Position numbers and translations under genes: made by a program | Shown here: positions 55,179-63,441 of the stretch, piece after piece | Layout of the letters: each line of letters opens with the position of its first letter | How positions within the stretch are numbered: the first letter of the stretch is position 1 | Assembly: GCA_038889235.1 (NCBI GenBank) | Contig: JAWAHN010000001.1 | Location: 778,499-842,498 of the forward strand | DNA length: 64,000 nt | Origin: Candidatus Jordarchaeales archaeon | GTDB lineage: Archaea > Asgardarchaeota > Jordiarchaeia > Jordiarchaeales > Freyrarchaeaceae | Direction of reading: 5' to 3' | Notes under the pieces: generated by a model | The model's database searches: none | Told to the model about the DNA's origin: nothing | The model's input: only the letters and a program-made list of their open reading frames with translations

Positions 55179-55892
55179 TTGGTGTGGGATCCTTCCGCTC
55201 CACCATGCTCAACCATTATAGTGTTTGGAGCAGCCATTTTAATGACTTTTATTTCGAGCTTAATTAACAGACTGCTCTTACCAATAGCTAAGATAAAGAG
55301 GTATTCTCAAGAAATAAGCAAGTGGAAGAAGGCCTTACAGAGGGCGCGTGAAACCGGAGACGAAAAATTAATGATAAAAGTTAAAAGGAGACAAAAGCTC
55401 ATCGAGAGAATGCAGCGGGAGCAAGCCAGCCTTCAACTTAGACCATTACTCGTTTACTTCATACCTTTCTTAATCATGTTCTACTACTTGAGTAGTTTTT
55501 ACAGTTTCCCGTTGGGCCCAGTCGTCTCGCCAAGCATCGTCGCCGTATTACCGTTCTCGGTTACAGATGTCCCAGGATTCCCCCCAGGAACTTTTGGAGG
55601 ATACGTGAGCCCACTACTTACCGACGTGTCCGCAGTCTATCCGTTACTTCTCGTTTTGTGGCCGAGGGTATATCTCATGCAGCTGATCCCAGAGCTTTCA
55701 AGGCTGCAGGCTTTACTTAACTTGCTCAAGTTGACAATAGGTTTAAATGTAGATTTGCCATTTCTCCCTGTCGTTGACGGTTGGGCACCATTGCCCGGAT
55801 TTGGACTGTGGTTCATTTGGTGGTATTTCATGACGAGCGTTGCTTTCGGAAGCCTATTTCAACGCCTTTTCGGACTACGCATACAACAATAA
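55179..55892 (+). CDS. Oxa1-like membrane insertase, DUF106 (EMC3/TMCO1 family)
   Basis: DUF106 proteins are the archaeal members of the Oxa1/YidC/EMC3/TMCO1 group that help insert membrane proteins. The 237-residue protein has a first membrane helix (about 12-35) followed by a charged cytosolic coiled coil (KRYSQEISKWKKALQRARET, KRRQKLIERMQREQASL). Further membrane helices (about 88-105, 145-165, 215-230) follow. It lies just downstream of secY and adkA, agreeing with a role at the translocon. Confidence 0.92.
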   Translation: MVWDPSAPPCSTIIVFGAAILMTFISSLINRLLLPIAKIKRYSQEISKWKKALQRARETGDEKLMIKVKRRQKLIERMQREQASLQLRPLLVYFIPFLIMFYYLSSFYSFPLGPVVSPSIVAVLPFSVTDVPGFPPGTFGGYVSPLLTDVSAVYPLLLVLWPRVYLMQLIPELSRLQALLNLLKLTIGLNVDLPFLPVVDGWAPLPGFGLWFIWWYFMTSVAFGSLFQRLFGLRIQQ

Positions 55893-55911
55893 AATTGGGG
55901 TGATGGTTGAA

Positions 55912-56181
55912 ATGCCGGCGCCAAGGTTAAGATCTAGGAGTTGGAAAAGAAAAATGGTCCGAACCCCTGGAGGACGATTGGTCGTTCATTACTGGAGGGA
56001 TACTTCGAGGAAATACAGATGCGCAGTTTGTGGTGGAGAACTGCATGGATGCCCTACAGATAAGTACGAGGAAAAGGAGGCGAAAACTAAGAAGAGGCCG
56101 GAAAGACCTTACGGAGGATACCTCTGCAGCCGCTGCCTCAAGAAAATGCTGAAGGACAAAATAATGCAGGGGGTTGTCTAG
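55912..56181 (+). CDS. rpl34e: Ribosomal protein eL34
   Basis: This 89-residue large-subunit protein has PAPRLRSRSWKRKMVRTPGG, YRCAVCGGELHG and YLCSRCLKKML, giving a zinc-type Cys arrangement. ATG 55912 is the natural start for the family; ATG 55903 adds three residues and overlaps the GGGGTG site. The longer frame from 55840 overlaps the DUF106 gene and is not conserved. Confidence 0.95.
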   Translation: MPAPRLRSRSWKRKMVRTPGGRLVVHYWRDTSRKYRCAVCGGELHGCPTDKYEEKEAKTKKRPERPYGGYLCSRCLKKMLKDKIMQGVV

Positions 56182-56186
56182 GGACA

Positions 56187-56750
56187 TTGGTAGTGATAAC
56201 TATCAGCGGTCTCCACGGTACAGGAAAAACTACGCAAGCGAAGTTTCTAGCTCAGCGCTTCAACTTAAGATATATTTCAGCAGGAGAAATAATGCGTAAT
56301 ATGGCGAAAAACCTGGGCGTAAGTCTTGAAGAGTTTTCTAAAATAGCTGAAAAAAACCACGCGATAGATAAGCAAATAGATGAGGCAATAATATCAGAGG
56401 CTGAAAAAGGGAACGTGATTTTAGACGGACGACTAACTGCTTGGATGGCGGGGAAAAAAGCAGATATAAAAATCCTCCTAACAGCGCCACTTGATGTTCG
56501 GGTTAAAAGAATAGCTGAAAGGGATAAAAAGAGCTTTGAAGAAGCTTTAAGAGAGACCGTGGTGAGAGAAGAAAGTGAGAAAAAAAGGTATATAGAGATC
56601 TATGGAATAAACGTGGATGACTACAGCGTGTTTGACGTCGTGATAAATACATCACTGTGGGATGAAGAAACTATAAAAAGGGTGTTGGAGCTACTGGTTG
56701 AAGCGTACTTAACCTCATCTAAGAATAAGATGGGCACAGAAAAAGTTTGA
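56187..56750 (+). CDS. cmk: Cytidylate kinase, archaeal type
   Basis: Cmk phosphorylates CMP and dCMP. The 187-residue protein has the P-loop VVITISGLHGTGKTTQAKFL, YISAGEIMRNMAKNLGVSLE, VILDGRLTAWMAGKKADIKI and the lid REDKKSF-like RIAERDKKSFEEALRETVVR. The start is TTG 56187. It sits between eL34 and eL14, which is the conserved archaeal context. Confidence 0.95.
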   Translation: MVVITISGLHGTGKTTQAKFLAQRFNLRYISAGEIMRNMAKNLGVSLEEFSKIAEKNHAIDKQIDEAIISEAEKGNVILDGRLTAWMAGKKADIKILLTAPLDVRVKRIAERDKKSFEEALRETVVREESEKKRYIEIYGINVDDYSVFDVVINTSLWDEETIKRVLELLVEAYLTSSKNKMGTEKV

Positions 56751-56779
56751 GACACAAAATGAAAATTGGAGGTGGAAAT

Positions 56780-57052
56780 GTGGCATTAAGGCCGGGAAGT
56801 ATTTGCGTTAAAACGGCTGGAAGAGAAGCTGGAAAGAAGTGCGTTGTTGTAGATATTTTGGACAAAAACTTTGTTTTAATAACAGGACCGCCAGCTCTAA
56901 GTGGTGTTAAAAGAAGGAGGGCAAACATTAAGCACCTAGAGGCTACAGGGGAATATATAGATATACCTAAAGGGGCGGACGACGAACTCGTATTGAAGAA
57001 GTTGGAAGAAGCAGGGTTAGCTGAAAAGATTAAGGAAAGAATTAAAATTTAA
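56780..57052 (+). CDS. rpl14e: Ribosomal protein eL14
   Basis: This 90-residue large-subunit protein has the SH3-like fold (LRPGSICVKTAGREAGKKCV, VDILDKNFVLITGPPALSGV) and KRRRANIKHLEATGEYIDIP. GTG 56780 follows the ribosome-binding site GGAGGTGG and matches the family start; a longer frame from 56747 overlaps cmk. The 95-nt AT-rich gap downstream has a possible promoter for cbf5 (TATTTAAAAGTAC). Confidence 0.93.
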   Translation: MALRPGSICVKTAGREAGKKCVVVDILDKNFVLITGPPALSGVKRRRANIKHLEATGEYIDIPKGADDELVLKKLEEAGLAEKIKERIKI

Positions 57053-57147
57053 GCTAAATTATATTCTTAATTAAGATCTTCGTTTATTTCTAAAAGGTTA
57101 TTTCTAAAATTAATTTAATTTATTTAAAAGTACTTAAATAAGAAGTA

Positions 57148-58205
57148 GTGGTGGTTGTGTTGCCCAGGATGCTCCCGCCGGAGGGTGTAAAGAGGAAAAT
57201 TATAGTTAAAAGTGATGACGAAACTAGCGAAGAATATGGTAAGCGCCCTGAAGAGAGAAGCATTGAAGAGCACTTGAAGGGATGCTTCGTTAACATAGAT
57301 AAACCAGCAGGACCTACTAGTCACGAAGTCTCTTCTTGGGTTAGGAAAATTTTGGAGTGCTCGAAAACGGGGCACGCCGGAACACTAGAGCCCCTTCTCA
57401 ATGAGGGGGGCGGTGAAATCCTAAGGTTACCGGCGTTCTACCAGTGGCTATAGGTTCGGCTACCAAGCTTGTACAAGCTCTTCACCTTATAGGGAAAGAG
57501 TATGTATGCGTTATGAGGTTGCATGGCGATGTTGACCCGGAGAGAGTTCAAAGCGTCTGTAAGGAGTTTATTGGACCGATTTATCAAAGGCCTCCAATAC
57601 GTTCCTCTGTGAAGCGGAGGCTTAGGGTGAGACAAATATACTACCTTGATGTGCTCGAAATTGAGGGGAGAAACGTCTTACTAAAAGTGGGGTGCGAGTC
57701 TGGCACGTACATAAGGAAGCTTTGCCACGACATAGGAGAAGTCTTGGGTTGTGGAGCGCACATGCGTGAGCTTAGGAGAACGCGTAGTGGACCATTTACT
57801 GAAGACAATATTGTAACTTTGCACGACTTAAAAGATGCTTACGTTTTCTGGAAGGAAGAAAAGGACGAGACATATATTAGAAAGGTGTTATTACCCTTGG
57901 AGACTGGAGTGCAACACTTACCCAAGTTTTACGTGCGTGACTCAACTGTTGATGCCATATGCCATGGAGCAGATTTAGCCATTCCCGGAATTGTCAAAGT
58001 TGAAGATGGAGTTGAAAAAGGGGATGTTGTGGCGATTTTGACGCTCAAAGGCGAACTTGTCGCCCTAGGGACTGCAATGATGACGCTTGAGGAAGTTATG
58101 AGGGAGAAAAGAGGTATAGCTGTTAAGACAAAAAGAGTGGTGATGGAGAAGGGTACGTATCCGAAGCTTTGGAAGAGCAAGAAAGAGTCGAACAAAAGTG
58201 GGTGA
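57148..58205 (+). CDS. cbf5: H/ACA pseudouridine synthase Cbf5 (dyskerin), interrupted by a 29-nt BHB intron
   Basis: Cbf5 is the catalytic subunit of H/ACA guide-RNA pseudouridylation. The first part reads NIDKPAGPTSHEVSSWVRKI and GHAGTL; the next frame resumes at PKVTGVLPVAIGSATKLVQ. Excising 57389-57417 joins CTA-G to AT-CCT, giving GHAGTLDPKVTG with the catalytic Asp (Asp81 from GTG 57148) formed by splicing. The spliced product has 342 residues, with a C-terminal PUA domain (LPKFYVRDSTVDAICHGADL, VEKGDVVAILTLKGELVALG). Introns in cbf5 are established for several Crenarchaeota. Nop10, its partner, is at 59636-59812. Confidence 0.92.
57389..57417 (+). other. 29-nt BHB intron in cbf5 mRNA
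   Basis: The central helix CACT (57383-57386) pairs with GGTG (57412-57415), with one U-G pair. The 3-nt bulges are AGA (57387-57389) and AAA (57416-57418). The inner stem starts GCCCC (57390-57394) with GGGGC (57407-57411). Cleavage after the second base of each bulge gives phase 1 and restores the Asp codon GAT. Reading through without splicing would give Glu and then unrelated residues to a TAG at 57451. Confidence 0.88.
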
Positions 58206-58284
58206 AAGTGAGGGGGGTCCCGAAAAATATAAAATCGCGCTGAATTTTTCCTTTCCCAAAAGCGATGCGGAGGTTAGGTGAGGG

Positions 58285-58601
58285 TTGAAGTACCCCAAAG
58301 TTAGGCGGACGTATTGCCCACGGTGTAAGAAGCACACGGAACACATGGTTAGCGTTTACAAGAAAGGAAAAGACCGAGCTTTAGCCGCGGGAGCTAGACG
58401 CTACGCTAGGAAGAAGCGAGGTTACGGAAGCCAGCCTAATCCCTCCTACGCTGCGTAGAGGGGGGTAAACCCGTACAGAGAGAGTTTGCGAAAATAACTA
58501 AGAAGGTAAGCTTTAAACTGAAGTGTAAAGAGTGCGGGCACATTCTACACACGAAGGGCATTCGCCTGAAGAAGGTCGAGGTAGTTGAGAAAGGAGGGTG
58601 A
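58285..58601 (+). CDS. rpl44e: Ribosomal protein eL42 (L44e), interrupted by a 29-nt BHB intron
   Basis: eL42 is a zinc-binding protein near the ribosomal E-site. The first exon from TTG 58285 reads [20 protein letters not shown] and [14 protein letters not shown]. The genomic frame then ends at TAG 58456-58458. The conserved remainder, [20 protein letters not shown] and [19 protein letters not shown], lies in another frame. Excising 58440-58468 gives [19 protein letters not shown], a 95-residue protein, the usual length, with both CxxC pairs. Without the intron no complete eL42 exists in the window. Confidence 0.9.
58440..58468 (+). other. 29-nt BHB intron in rpl44e mRNA
   Basis: The central helix GCCT (58434-58437) pairs with GGGT (58463-58466), two G-C and two G-U pairs. 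The 3-nt bulges are AAT (58438-58440) and AAA (58467-58469). The inner stem is 5 bp (58441-58445 with 58458-58462), a bulged C, then 4 bp with a CTG triloop. Splicing joins AA to A, forming the Lys codon in QPKP. Other boundaries keep the frame but lack a four-pair central helix. Confidence 0.83.
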
Positions 58602-58607
58602 TATACG

Positions 58608-58814
58608 TTGCGGAAGAAGCGTGAAATTATCCCGCAGCCTAAAAGCCGTTTCTTGAAAGTCCAATGCCCTGACTGTGGCGCGGAAAACATACTTTTCGAT
58701 AGAGCTAGCACTGTGGTCAAGTGCCATATATGTGGCACAATACTGGCTGAACCTAGTGGAGGAAAAGCACACTTGTTAGTGAAGGAGGAAAACATAGTAC
58801 AAGTTTTGAGTTAA
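58608..58814 (+). CDS. rps27e: Ribosomal protein eS27
   Basis: This 68-residue small-subunit protein has the zinc finger VQCPDCGAENILFDRASTVV and VKCHICGTILAEPSGGKAHL. The start is TTG 58608, just after rpl44e, preserving the archaeal order eL42-eS27-aIF2-alpha. No intron is seen in it. Confidence 0.96.
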   Translation: MRKKREIIPQPKSRFLKVQCPDCGAENILFDRASTVVKCHICGTILAEPSGGKAHLLVKEENIVQVLS

Positions 58815-58837
58815 CCAAATTAAGAGGTCGTGGCAAA

Positions 58838-59632
58838 TTGGTTAAACTTAGAAAAGAATACCCAGATGAAGGAGATCTGGTAGTGGCAACTGTAACGAGA
58901 ATAGCAAACCATGGAGCCTATGTAACGCTTGACGAGTACGAAGGAAAAGAAGGGTTGGTCCATATTTCAGAAGTCTCCCAGAGCTGGGTTAGAAACATAA
59001 GGAATTTTCTCAAGGAAGGACAAAAAGTTGTTGCTAAGGTTTTAAGAGTGGACAAGAAGAAGGGTTTCATAGACCTTTCTCTTAGAAGAGTGACTGAACA
59101 GCAAAGGAAACAGAAGATACAGGAGTGGAAGAGGGCGCAAAAAGCGGAAAGCTTGCTTGAACTTGCAGCTAAAAAGCTGGGGAAAACGATTGACGAAGCA
59201 TACGAGAAAGCAGGATGGCCCCTCGAAGACAAGTACGGGGAGATATATGCTGGCTTTGAGAAAGCCGCAGAAAAAGGGGAGCAACCACTTATAGAGGCGG
59301 GTGTTGACGAAGAATGGAGTAAGGTGCTTGCGGAGCTAGCTAAAGCATACGTCGAAATTCCAAAAGTTAAGGTAAGAGGGATCCTAGAACTAACATCCCT
59401 CAGAAGGGATGGGATAGAGGCTATTAAGAAGGCTTTAATCGCCGCTGAAAGTGTAGTTAAAGACGGGGATGTTAACGTTGAAATCTACACTATAGGAGCG
59501 CCGCGTTATAGGGTGGAAATATCAGCCAAGGATTATAAGCAAGCCGAAAACGTGTTAAAAGACGTGGTTTCCACGGCTTTGGCAGTAATTAAGGAAGAGG
59601 GAGGAAGTGGAACGTTTATACGTGAGAAATAA
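58838..59632 (+). CDS. eif2a: Translation initiation factor aIF2 alpha subunit
   Basis: This is the alpha subunit of the aIF2 heterotrimer that brings initiator tRNA to the small subunit. Of 264 residues, the N-terminal S1 domain is GDLVVATVTRIANHGAYVTL and EGLVHISEVSQSWVRNI. The following KVLRVDKKKGFIDLSLRRV is typical. A helical domain and a C-terminal alpha/beta domain (EIYTIGAPRYRVEISAKDYK) complete the protein. The start is TTG 58838. It ends the operon and is convergent with nop10. Confidence 0.96.
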   Translation: MVKLRKEYPDEGDLVVATVTRIANHGAYVTLDEYEGKEGLVHISEVSQSWVRNIRNFLKEGQKVVAKVLRVDKKKGFIDLSLRRVTEQQRKQKIQEWKRAQKAESLLELAAKKLGKTIDEAYEKAGWPLEDKYGEIYAGFEKAAEKGEQPLIEAGVDEEWSKVLAELAKAYVEIPKVKVRGILELTSLRRDGIEAIKKALIAAESVVKDGDVNVEIYTIGAPRYRVEISAKDYKQAENVLKDVVSTALAVIKEEGGSGTFIREK

Positions 59633-59635
59633 ATA

Positions 59636-59812
59636 CTACTCTTTTTGCGTAAGCTCTTTCTTCAGTTTCCGCCTCCATTCTCCGAAACGGTCTTCTAGAG
59701 AAAACTTAGGAGGGTGAGGAATTTTTAATTCCCCTCCACAGTAGGGGCACAAATCTTGTTTTAAGGTATATCTTTTGCAGGAAGTACACTTCCTAAGTAA
59801 GAACCCTGCCAT
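59636..59812 (-). CDS. nop10: H/ACA RNP protein Nop10
   Basis: Nop10 is the small zinc-binding scaffold that links Cbf5 and L7Ae in H/ACA particles. The 58-residue protein reads FLLRKCTSCKRYTLKQDLCP and CGGELKIPHPPKFSLEDRFG, with two Cys pairs and the conserved HPPKFS segment. It is too short for many gene callers. Start ATG is at 59812, 27 nt after the stop of aglB, so the two minus-strand genes could share a transcript. Its usual place directly after aIF2-alpha is kept, but the strand is reversed. Confidence 0.93.
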   Translation of the reverse strand: MAGFLLRKCTSCKRYTLKQDLCPYCGGELKIPHPPKFSLEDRFGEWRRKLKKELTQKE

Positions 59813-59839
59813 TACTTACGCACTTCTCCTTGCGCACTT

Positions 59840-62377
59840 TTAGGATTCGGATGTTACTTCAACTATTATTTCTCTTGTGAAGTCAGGTATCGATGTTTCG
59901 ATCTTTAGAGGGACATGTACTCCTATTTCGAAAGTTAAATTGCTGGTGAACGGCACTTGAATGATCTCTCCCGGGTTAACTTTGACGGGCGAAATATTGC
60001 ACAACGTGTTGTTAAGGTAGACAGCAGTCACGTTGAAAGAAACACGACCAATATTCTGAACATGCACCAGACCGCTCCCATTTGTATAGACACTTGCGGT
60101 GATATTCATGTTGGCATCCAGTATCGAGTAGTCTATTTCGTATATTTTGACCAAGTGGTTGCTGGATATAAAGACCGGTTTGAAGTACTTTAGAATACTG
60201 AAGTTGCTCCAACCGGAGTACCAGCCAGGCTTTGCTTCAACCTCTCTATAGGAAATTACGAGTGGAAAGTTATTCTGCTTCATATACTGATACAACTGGT
60301 AGTCTAGTATTTTTTCACTGTAAACGGGATAGACTTCCGGTGGCGGGTCATGATAGTAGAGAAGCTTGTAGAGGGTTGTATTGAAGAACTTTGGTGTATA
60401 GATAGTTCCGGTTAATGTTGGAGTGTAGTACTCGTATTCCCATGCAGGTGGGGAGGGGAAAATCCATGGAGTGGAGAGGTATACGTCAAAAGGAATCCTT
60501 ACCATCCATATCCACTTCCCTTCATCCCCGTGGAGGTTTGGGTCGTTGTGGCCAAAGTACACTAAAACGTGAGTTGCGTTAAAGAGACGTAGAATCTGCA
60601 GGCTTTCCGTCTCATTTGTAGTAGTTAAAGCGCGCCCTATGAGCGCTATCTGGGTAGTGTTAAGCGTAGCATTGTCGACTATCGTCGTCTTATTACCGCG
60701 AACCATAATCCAGTAACCATAGTCCCACCAGGAAGCCACTATGGCGTCTTCGGGAAGCTTGTTCTGCATGAAGATAAAGGCTTCAAACCAGTCTAAATAC
60801 ACATTTCCATAACGATCTCTAGGGACAAATTGGGGAGCACCGGAATAAATGGCTACAGTGGCACCATGTGAGAACGAGAAGAACAGGATAAGACCTGTTA
60901 AAATGAGAACTGCTGCCGCAGATTCCCTCCCAAGAATGCGCTTCACAACCGCGTACCTTCTCTTAACAATAATTTTTTGTTCTCCGGACACGATTTTCGA
61001 AAGTGGGCTGTATATTCGTGATAAAGCAAAGCCGGCAAACAAGCAGGCTATGGGGGCAAACAAAACTATCAGGCGAACCATGGAAGACGCGAAGTAAACT
61101 GTTGTTAGACCTAGAAGTATAAGAAATATGTCTTCATCCTTTCTTCTCTGAAACGCTAGGTACATTCCTACGGGGAATAACAGCACCGCTACGTGGAGAT
61201 CGTAGAAGATCATAGCCCACGACGGCAACGCGTGCTCAGCAACGCTAGCCACGATAATCTCTTCTTGCCTATAGGACGGTACGACTACTGATAGATACCT
61301 GCCGCTGATGCTGAAAATCGATTGGGTGAAAGTGGACAAGGCAAGAGAGAAAAATGGGTTCATAGACGCCGCAAACGTGATTACAATTAAGATAGCTGCC
61401 AACGAAGCTACCGCTATGATGGTTATGTTCCGTTTGTTCCTAAGTTTTTCATAGAGTTGAGGGGTTTTTCTCGAAATAGCAGTTAGAAGAGGAGTTATGA
61501 ATGGCTTGATTCGAGGGGCTGCTTCCAAAACCACCAGTAAAGCTAGAATCAACATTGCCGGGAGGGAGGTGCTTGAAACCATGTAGCTGCTGCCATGGAA
61601 TGGAATTCTTGTCCCCACGAAGACGCCAAGCAGAACTGTGATGCTATAACTTAACAATAAGTTGGTTGAATATCTTTTCATCAACACTAACAGTACCACT
61701 GTTAAAGGGTAAATGTAAAGTAGGTACATAGAGGCGCCCCAGCTAGCTATAAATCCTCCAAGGGCTAATCCGGAAATAACTGCTGAAGAAACAGACGATT
61801 TCTTCAACGACCTTATGAAAAAGAGGAGGGAGAGAAGGAAGAAGAATAGGCCGACACATTCGTTGTCAACCAGCCCTGCTATAGATCGTTCAATGGCCCC
61901 TGGTAAGAACGAGTACATGAATGAAGAGATTAGGCCAGCCGTGTCATCTAGCACTTCTCTCCCAATGAAAAAGATTAAAACACATGATGCCGCGCCCATA
62001 ACAGCTGGGAGAACATAGCATACAGTGTTTATGTCAACATTGAAACCCAAAGCTTTCAAGAAAAAGAAAAAGGCAGCGGCTGTGAATGGAACACCAGGCA
62101 AATACTTTTGCGACATATCTAATCCATGAGGATACCACATTTTCGGATTGTACCAACCAAACCACGCAGAGTAGCCGTAAATCGATATGAAGGCTGCCTG
62201 GTAGTATTGTATTGTTGAGTCATAATCGGATATGTAAGGAGGGTATAAGAAGAACGGGTAGAGTCTTAACAGGAAACCGAGAAATGTTATAAAAGAAACG
62301 CCTAAAGCAGTAAGCAGTATGCGGCGACTCACTTTAAGTTTAACTCCGCTAAGTACGGCATTAAAAAGGGAAAGCAA
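59840..62377 (-). CDS. aglB: Oligosaccharyltransferase AglB (STT3 family)
   Basis: AglB transfers lipid-linked glycans to Asn in extracytoplasmic proteins. The 845-residue protein has about 12 membrane helices in residues 15-490 and an extracellular Asp motif, YISDYDSTIQYYQAAF, near residue 40. The STT3 signature WWDYG is in VASWWDYGYWIMVRGN near residue 545, followed by a soluble domain and a beta-rich C-terminal region. It is separated from the eS1 gene by a divergent promoter region. An S-layer or other glycoprotein cell surface is implied. Confidence 0.95.
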   Translation of the reverse strand: MLSLFNAVLSGVKLKVSRRILLTALGVSFITFLGFLLRLYPFFLYPPYISDYDSTIQYYQAAFISIYGYSAWFGWYNPKMWYPHGLDMSQKYLPGVPFTAAAFFFFLKALGFNVDINTVCYVLPAVMGAASCVLIFFIGREVLDDTAGLISSFMYSFLPGAIERSIAGLVDNECVGLFFFLLSLLFFIRSLKKSSVSSAVISGLALGGFIASWGASMYLLYIYPLTVVLLVLMKRYSTNLLLSYSITVLLGVFVGTRIPFHGSSYMVSSTSLPAMLILALLVVLEAAPRIKPFITPLLTAISRKTPQLYEKLRNKRNITIIAVASLAAILIVITFAASMNPFFSLALSTFTQSIFSISGRYLSVVVPSYRQEEIIVASVAEHALPSWAMIFYDLHVAVLLFPVGMYLAFQRRKDEDIFLILLGLTTVYFASSMVRLIVLFAPIACLFAGFALSRIYSPLSKIVSGEQKIIVKRRYAVVKRILGRESAAAVLILTGLILFFSFSHGATVAIYSGAPQFVPRDRYGNVYLDWFEAFIFMQNKLPEDAIVASWWDYGYWIMVRGNKTTIVDNATLNTTQIALIGRALTTTNETESLQILRLFNATHVLVYFGHNDPNLHGDEGKWIWMVRIPFDVYLSTPWIFPSPPAWEYEYYTPTLTGTIYTPKFFNTTLYKLLYYHDPPPEVYPVYSEKILDYQLYQYMKQNNFPLVISYREVEAKPGWYSGWSNFSILKYFKPVFISSNHLVKIYEIDYSILDANMNITASVYTNGSGLVHVQNIGRVSFNVTAVYLNNTLCNISPVKVNPGEIIQVPFTSNLTFEIGVHVPLKIETSIPDFTREIIVEVTSES

Positions 62378-62524
62378 CCTTTCCGTAGCCAGGTAGGCCG
62401 CCTCCTAACCGCTGTACATTAATCTCTGGAAGGAATTATCCTTTAAAACTTTCTTCACCGTTCCGTCGCAGATTCAGTACCTGGATTCACCATGCGGCAG
62501 CTGAGCCCCCGGAGGGCAAAAAGA

Positions 62525-62532
62525 TTTATAAA
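62525..62532 (+). promoter_or_regulatory. TATA-like promoter of rps3ae
   Basis: TTTATAAA preceded by AAAAAG lies about 85-92 nt before the eS1 ATG in the divergent region 62378-62616. The remaining intergenic sequence shows no other clear feature. Confidence 0.55.
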
Positions 62533-62616
62533 AGGAAGTAATTTTTAGTCCCCTTGCTATGGTTTAATTAATGAATTCACGTTGAATATTTACTAAGAGA
62601 GTGAAGGGGAATATTA

Positions 62617-63240
62617 ATGAGCAAAGAGCGCGTGAAAGATAAATGGATTACCAAAAAATGGTTTACAGTTCTTGCACCTGCATATTTCGGGAATGTTGAA
62701 ATAGGGTTAACCCCAGCTGATAGCCCGGAGAAGGTCATAGGCAGAGTGATCGAGACCACTTTGTACAACATCACTGGCGACTTCTCGCTAATTCACGTCA
62801 AAATATACTTTAAGATAATTAGTGTCTCAGGAGAGGTCGCCCAGACGGAGTTCTATGGACACGAGTTTGCCAGAGACTACTTAAGAAGTCTCATAAGAAG
62901 AGGAACTAGCAAGGTCGACGGAATCTTTGACGTTACAACCAAGGATGGACGAGCTCTACGAGTATACCCCGTAGCATTTACAGTTAACAGGATTAAAACG
63001 AGCCAAGAGAAAGCTATAAGAAAAATAATGGAAGAGGTTGTGAAAAGAAAAGCGGAACAGTTAAACTACGGCGAGTTTGCCCAAGAGGCCGTGCTCGGAA
63101 AAATAGCTTCCGAAATATACAACCTAGCTAAGAAAATAGTTCCTCTAAGAAAGTGCGAAATTTGGAAAACCAAGCCAATAAAAGCACGAGCAAAAATAGG
63201 TGAAGTGCCCCAGGTGGAGGAGGCACAAGCAGCAACCTAG
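62617..63240 (+). CDS. rps3ae: Ribosomal protein eS1 (S3Ae)
   Basis: This small-subunit platform protein has 207 residues. It has KWITKKWFTVLAPAYFGNVE, RVIETTLYNITGDFSLIHVK and GHEFARDYLRSLIRRGTSKV. VYPVAFTVNRIKTSQEKAIR follows. The short Gln/Ala-rich tail EVPQVEEAQAAT is probably unstructured. It has its own promoter and is followed by a tiny zinc-ribbon gene. Confidence 0.96.
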   Translation: MSKERVKDKWITKKWFTVLAPAYFGNVEIGLTPADSPEKVIGRVIETTLYNITGDFSLIHVKIYFKIISVSGEVAQTEFYGHEFARDYLRSLIRRGTSKVDGIFDVTTKDGRALRVYPVAFTVNRIKTSQEKAIRKIMEEVVKRKAEQLNYGEFAQEAVLGKIASEIYNLAKKIVPLRKCEIWKTKPIKARAKIGEVPQVEEAQAAT

Positions 63241-63306
63241 CCCCAGCATTTTTCCTACCTTCCATTCATACTGGTAAATACTAAATGAAAGGAAAGGTGC
63301 TTCTTC

Positions 63307-63441
63307 ATGGATAAAAAATGTGTTAAGTGTGGTGCGTCTCAAGTTGAAGTTTTGTTGAAACAACCTGTACATGCTGGTTTTGAATACACCTATAAGTGTT
63401 TAGTATGCCATCATACTTGGAAGGAGAAGAAGCGTTTCTAG
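63307..63441 (+). CDS. 44-residue zinc-ribbon protein
   Basis: This very small protein reads DKKCVKCGASQVEVLLKQPV and later TYKCLVCHHTWKEKKRF. It gives two CxxC pairs spaced as in a single zinc ribbon, with little outside the fold. AAGGTG lies before ATG 63307. It resembles the zinc ribbons of transcription factors or ribosomal proteins, but I cannot name it. It overlaps pcc1 tail-to-tail by 4 nt and lies below most gene-caller length limits. Confidence 0.75.
   Translation: MDKKCVKCGASQVEVLLKQPVHAGFEYTYKCLVCHHTWKEKKRF

Noticed and set aside
57444-58205. Two independent genes for the halves of Cbf5, and likewise for Pcm (25323-25898 and 25822-26043)
   Set aside because: The starts suggested for the second halves are arbitrary, and the halves join perfectly after intron removal.
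28075-58468. Explaining the four interruptions as sequencing indels or pseudogenes
   Set aside because: Each insert is 29-31 nt, not a one- or two-base error, and each forms the same BHB-like fold at exactly the point that restores a conserved motif. The genes are essential or single copy here and otherwise intact.
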